This document shows positions 56,144 to 64,000 of a DNA stretch of 64,000 nucleotides, piece by piece. Below the pieces are notes generated by a model. The model was not told the origin of the DNA and did not search any database. It was given only the letters and a program-made list of their open reading frames with translations. The position numbers were made by a program, and so were the translations under genes. The stretch lies in assembly GCA_030248225.1 (NCBI GenBank), contig JASANE010003760.1:1-64000 (forward strand). Reading direction: 5' to 3'. The stretch is from Trileptium ribeirensis (taxonomy: Eukaryota; Nematoda; Enoplea; Enoplida; Thoracostomopsidae). Each line of letters opens with the position of its first letter. Within the stretch, counting starts at the first letter, position 1.

Positions 56144-58349
56144 CTAAAAATCAATCATCTGAGAAACAAAACATTAAAGGGCAATTTCATTCAAAAGTGT
56201 TCCAATTCTACGTCATGCGTGTTGCCAACCATAACGCGCTGTCCGATAGTTTTGTCCGTGATTTGTTGTATTCTTCCATATTGTAATTTGTGCCCAACTT
56301 ATATGTAATGAGGAGAGAAAATAAAAAAGTTGTGATTAAATTATGTCTGAAGAGTCGGTTCCACCTTAAATTTATTAAACCTATTAAGAAAATTCTACAT
56401 GACATGCAGCATATCACTTTCGCCATCTTTTTAAGGGTATCATTTTATATTAAAATCAGGCCGAGTGAATTATTCTGCAAACATTCAAGCTCGAACATGC
56501 ATTGCTTAAGCGTTACAAAATCGAACATGCATTGCTTAAGCGTTACAAAATGATTATAACACAACCATTATTGTCAATTAATTTTTTACCTGTTCGTAAC
56601 TTATGTTAATGTATAAATTAACACTGGGTTAATATTTAATGGCTGACTGTAATTATGGATATGTAACAAGAAAAAGTTAAAGCCATTTTTGACCCGGCTG
56701 GAAAATAATCCCATTTCAGCCAAAATCCTGAGATAACTTCGCATATTTAGCTCAATAAATCAAATCCCGCCAATTTTTCGGTAGTGCTAGAAAGTACTTG
56801 GTAGGCATGAACTGAGAAACCCGGGGAGTATACCTGAGCCATTCTTCTCCCTATTTAGGGAAGCCAAGATCAGAGTATTTCACAGGTATAATCTTTATAT
56901 CGAGGATCATTTAACTTCATAAAATATTATTACGTTGGTTCGAAATTAATTAATTTACAATGCAAATTTCAAACTCTGTGCTCTCAGGGTTCTTAAGTAG
57001 AAACTGCCTAAAAAAACTTGTCTCTGTAAACACTAATAAACCACATTAAATATAATAAATACTATCATACATAACCGGCAATATTATCATAAATAGAAAA
57101 TGTTACCAGTCATAAGTTACATAAGTGTAGTCGTAGCCGTATAGTTTTTATTGACGCAGTCAGTGAGTCTGTCACACAATTGGCTCTACATAATGTCTTT
57201 GAACGACAAAGCATAAAATTGTATCAACTGTTGTCTACACGCAACCACTATATATTCTTGCGAGGAACTAACTTACCCTAGTTTAAATGGACATGTAGAG
57301 GTGATCATTACCTGTAGACTACAAATCACAGTAATAAATTGTGGTGATGATCCATTAAATTTTTCAGCACGAAAAAAATTTATTACGCCGTGAAAGTGTT
57401 TAGCTAGATTGTCAGAAGCTGGGTCTTTGGGTCCGCGAATGGGTCCAGACCCAAATCAGATCGAAGCTAAACCCAGTATAATTTTGTCGTAAACCATCGT
57501 TTTGACAAAGTTATCTGCCGAAATAGCCTTTTTAACTCCAATATCCTTCGTAATTTCCTAAATTTTTGCTATTTGGTCATAATTGCTAATTTTCCACGAG
57601 CCTTCGGCTCGCTGGAGTCTCAGCCGCGCTGTACTTAACATACGCATCGATATCAGTGTACAAGGTGTACATTCCGGTCATGGCACAAACTGTACAAGAA
57701 TGTCTTTTTGATGCTGGCCACCTAATAATTTCGTCAATAGAGCTGACTGCTGATGATTCAGATTGTGCAGATTTACGGGAACACACTACCCACAGACTCG
57801 CGTCATGAGCCAGCCAATGGCCCTCCCTGCAAAACCCGTGAGTATCCTTTATACCCAGTCGCAACTCTGGGCAAATACCCTATTGAAAACGCAAGTGTAA
57901 TCCGTCTACCATAGCGATTTGCTAGGCATATTTTCAACTGTTTTCCAACGCCGTTTCGTTACGAATACGAACAATTATACATTGGCTGCTTTGGAAATTG
58001 TTTTCTCTTTAGGTCACTACCGTACCTGGTCACCGGGTCACTACCTTGGTCAAGTCATAGGCTCTCAATAAGGTGATCGGTTCCATACCAGTTAGACGAC
58101 TATATTTTGCCCACGCCCGTACAACTAAAAAGCCCGTACACCACCACTGGCCTCAACATTAATGTTCAAGTAAATCTCCCATGTTGTGTTTTTTGGAAAA
58201 ATCAAATTTTTACGCTGTTTAAGTCCATTGGTCTCCAAGAAAAACGTTTTCTAATTCAGTTCCACTTCTTACAACGAAAAAAGAAAAAATGTGCAGTTTC
58301 AAGTTCCGCATGAAAGTTGCAGCACATGTTGTTTGCGCTACTTATTGTG
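56144..58349. other. FAM120 intron continuing right, no further exon found
   Basis: Upstream FAM120 exons were sought here on the minus strand and not recognised. A perfect 30-bp duplication lies at 56491-56550. A GGGTCC-rich patch lies at 57418-57475. A 92-residue minus-strand frame at 57586-57864 has several cysteines but no family I know. Confidence 0.45.
56491..56550. repeat. Perfect 30-bp tandem duplication
   Basis: Bases 56491-56520 and 56521-56550 are identical; the unit begins TCGAACATGCATTGC. Confidence 0.9.
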
Positions 58350-60817
58350 TGAGTAACAACGACGTGACGCTACTGCAGTAACGCACTTCCCAACGTGATG
58401 CCCGTGCATCCCCAGCTATTGCAACCTCGGCGGTCTTAATCTGAACCATCTCTCTCGGTTAGAACTAAAAACCTACGGAGCAAACAAGCCGCAAGAGCGC
58501 TTCACATAACGTGACCGGAACCCGCCGAATTGCTGCACACGTCGCCTACGCGGTACTACCTTTGTGGTCCCCAGATATTGGCCCCGCCGCCTGCTCTCAG
58601 GCCAAAGAGATTACACCGCTATTCCCTATCCTGGTGTCAGCAGCAAGTTTCGATTTTCTAAATCGTTGGGATTGCCCAAATAAAATTTCTACTAGATTGT
58701 TTTATTGCCACAGTGGCCCCAGGGTCCGACACCACTACACGTTCAACGCTAGATCGTTCCCGCTCCGAAATTCCGTGGCTTGTTCCCGGAATCCTAGAGC
58801 TTTAGCTCTCAAATTCCGTACTTAAGTCGTACACGTTAATTTGCCAGCGAACCACGCTAAGACGATAAGCCTGAACGCAGCTCGTCGACTGGTACGACGA
58901 TTTCAAATCCCTTTGATACATATCGCGACATACATCACCAATCAACGCAGAGACACAATGGGTTTTCAATGATCATTTACTGACAAGCAAATCGGTTACA
59001 CATACGATTATAAGGTAACACAAGGCTGTTATACATTCGCAACAGCGTACACCAGCAATGGTCCCTGCTGGTCCGTGTATTTTCTTAGACTTAATATTAA
59101 TATTTTTAAATTAATCCTCTATTGAAATCGAAGCGAACTACGGTTAGGCTTGCCGAAAAAAACCCCACTTTGGGGCTGTCCCCAGTTTTTAACGAGCCCA
59201 GCCGGGTTTTAAAGCTTAGCTTACACAACTGATTCCTAATGGTTTGTATGTCCGAACTCAGTGTCTCATAGGGACATCATGTTAATGTTTTTCATAAGGG
59301 CATCATGTTAATTGTTATCTCGGGTCGCTCATCGCTGCGAAGCGATGACGTTTGTGTAGCGGTGGAACCCTCCTAAATTGAACCAGGTGTCATAGGGTTC
59401 CCAATTCGGCAATTTAACACTTCCAAATCCTCTTTCACCTCATACAAATTGCATAGCTATAAAGTACTAATGTATAATTTAAAGACCCTTTGGGGCAAAC
59501 AAGGCAAAGCAGGACTTGTTTTATCTAGCTATTACTTGATTGAAAGTTAAATTTTGGGTGACGATGACCCGTGAACCACCGGTATCGGTCCCTAATTGAG
59601 CAAAATTGTTCCATAAAGTATCAAAACAAGAATTCCTTAGCGATTTACTCCTAATAGAAATTTAGCTACAACTTTGGGTTCTATTTGAAAGGCCTAATCA
59701 AGCTCTATTACGTACCTTTCAAAAATGTATGCAGACAATTTCGCCCGAGAATAGTTTGATATTGTTCCTATCTATAATAATATTCAGTGTGCAGATTCGT
59801 TGATGAACATAATAGAGTAATAGTTTCTGCGAAAAGCATGAGTTCTTAGGTTCAAAATGATAGTAAGCTTGTACTGATTTCAAGGATGTTCCTAGAAAAT
59901 ATTATTAAATCTCGGTCAACTTAAGATTAGTTCCTAAGCTTCTAAGTCGTCTCAAGAATCGTGAAAATTTAATCTCCGTGAGTGTCGCGTTCATTTCATG
60001 CCTTCGGCCATCAAACCTTTAACTTCGGCTACTGATGAAAAACTGGTTACGGCCCCGGTGTAAAACTCCGACGTCGAACAGACAACATAAGCCGGGAAGG
60101 CAGAGACAATTAGAGGATAAGCGACTACTACCGTGATAAAGGTTCTAGGATAATAATTTTCCTATTAATGACAATCGATTTCTGGATTCATATACCATCG
60201 ACTTCTTAACAAACATATCACCATACCAGCACTTACATACCAATCCACACCAAAGCATCTTCAGTCGGCCATCCGATGCGTATGAGGCGACTGATGTAGG
60301 TTGGCCATATAATAGTGAACCGTCGGAGCCGGCCAGTAGCCGAAATCCGCGCTGCCTAAGTCAAACTGATTTGTAAAATCTAGTTGAAACGTCTAACACC
60401 GACTGTCGGTTGCTTTGATTTCGGTCTCCAACTAATCGCAGACAATTTAATCCGGGGTTTCGTTCCTTTCTTATTTAAGCCAATTAAATTTTGAAATTGG
60501 GACTGCAACAGTTAGCCGGTGGCGGTATAACACCAAAGAAAATTATTGACATTCCTTTAGATTAGGGACAATCAGTACGCTCGTTAAGTTTTACGAGCGT
60601 GCCTCTGCTGGAACTCAAAATTTGTCAACCCATCCCGTCTTACGTCAGCGAAATCATTGAAATTCCCGAAAGCATTGTCCCAACTTTTTCAGACTATTAA
60701 TCCCCGAAACCTTATCACATCGGAAACGCTGACTTTTGCCCCATTTTCCCCCCGAATTTAATCCCTAAGTTATATAATTAGTGTTAAATTTATTATTATT
60801 ACGAAAGTTATATATTA

Positions 60818-60983
60818 CAGGGTGTCCGCGCATTTCGGGTCATGAATTTCCAGCATTTTTTGAACGAATTTCCAGGATTTTTAAATGCAACAATATTGGT
60901 GAAGGGATGCTTTTTTAAGCTTTGTAATGACTCTTTTATCATTTCGAGTACTTGTTTTTGGATTTCATTGGTAGCGGACACCC
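60818..60983. repeat. GGGTGTCCGC inverted-repeat element
   Basis: GGGTGTCCGC at 60820-60829 is exactly inverted as GCGGACACCC at 60974-60983. The interior, and sequence on to 61330, repeats TTTCCAGGATTT. No clear target duplication. Confidence 0.5.
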
Positions 60984-61329
60984 TTTTAAGAAGAGTTAAT
61001 CTGTAATAACTGAAATCTGAAACCAGTAACTACAGACAAAGAAACAATGTTGTGGTTCAAGAGCCTTTGAAAATTATTAATTAATGATTCAGAGGCGATG
61101 ATAAATAATATGTAAAAGTATGGCTCATGGCGCTGATGTGGGAAAATTTGAAATAAAAAACAAAAGTTTAACAATTTTTTAAAAATACAAATTTTGTTGA
61201 AAAATGTTTATGAATTTAGAGGATTTTTCTGGCGATTTTCCAGGATTTGCCTCTTTTTACACTACGGCCCTTTCAATTTCCACCAGGATTTTCCAGGATG
61301 CAGAGCCAATTTCCAGGATTTCCAGAAAC

Positions 61330-62195
61330 TTGAAATTATTGGTTTATATGGTTCTAAAAAAATCCAGGAATGTATACTATAATTTGCTGATCATTGCAAG
61401 AGACATTGCTTGAGCTAGCGTTGGGCAACCTGTTCCCGTCAGCTAGATAATAGTGATAACTTTCTGATCAGAATACTATAAATGAGACAAACTATTATAC
61501 TGCTCGTACAGTTTCAATAAATACAGTTCATTGTCAAGAACGCAGTTTCTGGCTGTGTTGCAGATGTGTTACTTTACTTCTGTGTGGACTGATTTACAAA
61601 TTTTGCAAGCACACTCTCTGGTGGTTGACGCAATTTATGTTAGTCAAGCTTACAGCTAAATACTTGTAAATAATCCATAATTTGTAACCCAGTTTGTAAT
61701 TCGAGCATACAGTACTCGCCAAAAATGACCGTCGCATTTCGAAACTATTTAAATTAATAGCAAATTCTATTTTAGAACAAATTTATTTCGACCGAACCGC
61801 GAGCGAGTATCGAGCGAGCGACAGTCGTTTTTGGCGGGTACTGTACCTCGCAGACATCTTAATGTGTAAAATAGCAGCTACAAGCATCGAGCTGGATTTG
61901 TTCTAATCACAAACTGCTGCAGAGTCAAGATGAAAAATTTCTACTGAAATTATATATCCTACCGACTTTTCACACGGCAATTTGGTGAGTTAATCTTTTT
62001 TATTCTTTGATTGTATTGGATCTTGCTCATTGTGTATATATTGCATATGTTTGGAGCACAGAAGAAGCAAAAATGTGGAAAATTCTTAACAAAATTTTTA
62101 AACCGGAATTCCGGTTCCGGTGTTGTTTATGCCTTTTGCAGGAACCGCAACCGGAACACGATTTTCGCGGGAATCGGAATTACGGTCACATCCTG
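61330..62195. mobile_element. hAT-like ACCGGAA-family element, left-truncated copy
   Basis: Aligns with the right two thirds of 53062-54228, from ACTTGAAATTATTGG to a worn right end (GGAATTACGGTCACATCCTG). The left part is replaced by TTTCCAGG repeats. A Tc1/mariner-type MITE is inserted in it at 61710-61843. Confidence 0.7.
61710..61843. mobile_element. Tc1/mariner-type MITE, 134 bp, with TA duplication
   Basis: Ends CAGTACTCGCCAAAAATGAC and, inverted, CAGTACCCGCCAAAAACGAC; TA on both sides (61708-61709 and 61844-61845). The uninterrupted site is visible in the other hAT-like copies (CGAACATACCCCACAGAC near 19320 and AACATACCCCGCACAC near 53867), which proves insertion. Confidence 0.88.
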
Positions 62196-64000
62196 ATATT
62201 AATATTTAATTTCAATATTAACGATATAGCATTTTAATTTACAATTAAAGAATTGGATCCGATTCAATGCGAGGAGCACAGTGACGGATGACTTGCCATG
62301 GGGAGAATTTCCGTAATTTCCAAGGGTAAAGCTAACCTGTCTCAGGACGGTCTATGCCCAGCTCACGTTCCGTATTGGTCGGTGAACAATCCAACGCTTG
62401 GCGTCGGCTTCACAATGATATGAAGAGCCGACATCGAAGGATCAAAAAGCAACGTCGCTGTGGACGCATGGCTGCACCAAGGTGGGCACAGCGGGTTCAT
62501 AACGGGCTCAAATGAAACGCTAGGATAAGGGAGTCATTATAACTTTTATATCAATTAATATTAAGTAAATAAAATAATTTCTAAACCATTATAACACCGA
62601 AATTATGAGGCACGACTTCAGTTGTCTAAATAAATCGGTGGATTCTAAATGAATTGGTTCGGGGTCGGATTCATTGAAAAGCCCGAAGTTACACGCCAGA
62701 ATCTGGTCCGCACCTGGAAAGTTTAAGCCGATCCGAAGTCACGGGACGAAGCAGCAATGACTCACAATCGGTGTTTTGAAAAGCACTTTGTTTAGTACAA
62801 ATTTCATCAGTGAAAATGAACACTGAGGAATTTGACAATTCACTGTTGAATTTTTGTAGTGCGTGACTAAACTTAAAATGACACCGGCAACCATCCTATT
62901 TTGTATTTTTGGATAAAATTTTTTACGGAACGCTTTTTGGTCAATTGAAATTCACTTAAAACTGTTCGCGAACACAACGCTCGCAACTGAAATCTAACCA
63001 TTTTGTGTACGCGAAAAGTGAAGTGAAATTACCCAAATCTTTGAGAACGAAAATTTATCGATTTGATTGTGACGTCACTTTTGCATTAAATTTGTTCGCC
63101 AACGCTGTATAATCCAAAAGTGAACAGAATTTCTGCAAACTGAAATCGCCAAAATTCTGTTCTAACACAAGGTCTAATTTCTGGCACTTGATGTGATTTT
63201 ACCAATTATCGGTTAGCGAAAAACCGAATCAAATTAAGCCCTAGTTTTCCGTAACAAGGGCTTGCGATTCAATATCGGTAATGACAGAATAGGATGGTTG
63301 GCGGGATCACCATACGTTTACTCACGCATAAATTTCCTGTTGGCTGCACGGTCAACTGTCACAGATCATGTAGTGTTTCCAAGAACTGAGGCGTACGGGA
63401 CGGATTCATCTGAGTACAACGTTTCTTACAGGTATCGTAAACTCGCAATTTTATTTATCATGTTCCGTCATGTCAAATTTTTCAGCTGATACAAATTACA
63501 AAGTAAAATGGTACAAGCACATCTCACGTATAGGGGCTGGTAAGGTACCGCGAGATACTTCACTGGACCCGGCAGGTGATATATGTATATACATAGGAAC
63601 ATCCGTTTACATTTCATATATTATTACAGGTACATTATCAAAATACAAGGAATACAAGGAGGTATCCTACAAGACCCGGCCGTCCAGAAACACATAATTG
63701 TACGCGAATTATTGGTATAGATAAGGGGTAAGTCATACAAGTTTCACATACCAATAACAATCACAAAATCATTCATAAACGGTACAATAAATGCATGCAA
63801 ATCAAATGTACTCTTTGTACAATTACCATATAGCCACAAACCGTCTATATAAATCGAATCTTAGGTCATTATTCATAAAATTGCATCTATGTAACGATAA
63901 ATCTTACAATTATACCGATAGATCATATAATTGCAGCAATACATTATACCGATAGATCATTTTATAGTTATGGATGCGGTACAACTTTTGCAAACCCCAA

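Larger units (their letters stand above)
58350..64000 (+). mobile_element. A-family element, copy D, running off the window
   Basis: Starts near TGAGTAACAACGACGTGACG and follows copy A block by block: 58370-59060 matches A's first 700 bases, 59180-59470 matches A 7725-8010 (GGTTTGTATGTCC, GGGTCGCTCATCGCTGC), 60420-60760 matches A 9430-9760, and 62640-64000 matches A's 3' part (GTGAAAATGAACACTG). Smaller elements interrupt it at about 60818-62195. The 3' end and target duplication lie outside the window. Confidence 0.65.

Noticed and set aside
57586..57864. 92-residue cysteine-containing minus-strand frame
   Set aside because: No family recognised, no splice signals in phase with FAM120, and no neighbour supporting it.

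Overview
This is an animal nuclear genome window, most likely from an arthropod. It has spliced exons with GT-AG introns of up to about 9 kb, dense layers of decayed transposons, and minisatellites. Two core-promoter-like sites pair a TATA box with the arthropod-type initiator TCAGT. No bacterial-type operon, rRNA, tRNA or CRISPR array was recognised.

The only host gene recognised is on the minus strand. Nine exons between 20123 and 56143 have compatible splice phases and encode 516 codons of the C-terminal two thirds of a FAM120-family protein (vertebrate FAM120A/B/C; 'constitutive coactivator of PPAR-gamma-like'). The N-terminal XPG/FEN1-like exons should lie to the right of 56143 and the last exons to the left of 20123; neither set was found, so the gene probably runs past both ends of the window.

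Layout. 1-3760: a non-LTR retrotransposon, cut by the window start, with an open endonuclease/RT/RNase H reading frame. 3947-4803: 3' end of a decayed pogo/jerky-type DDE transposase (minus). 5361-16708: an 11.3-kb repeat element ('A') bounded by TGTAA.../...TTACA and a 4-bp target duplication CTCT; it holds a broken errantivirus-like gag and env with no pol between them. 17225-19780: satellite units and small inverted-repeat elements. 20123-56143: the FAM120 exons, with introns filled by a Naiad-type Penelope-like element (31220-32940), a partial element of the A family (C, about 34960-35969), an 8.1-kb A-family element (B, 38129-46269, target duplication TAGA) that itself holds a 905-bp CCGGGT-rich hAT-like element with a perfect 8-bp duplication, and a 1.17-kb hAT-like element (53062-54228). 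58350 to the end: a fourth A-family copy (D) with nested small elements.

The most unusual items are the large A/B/C/D family (TG...CA ends, 4-bp duplications, no coding capacity of its own recognised), the gag-env remnant lacking pol, the CCGGGT-array hAT-like element, and an exact 21-bp tandem array that grows out of a FAM120 splice donor. All identifications rest on reading the sequence and on remembered family features; no alignment or database search was run.
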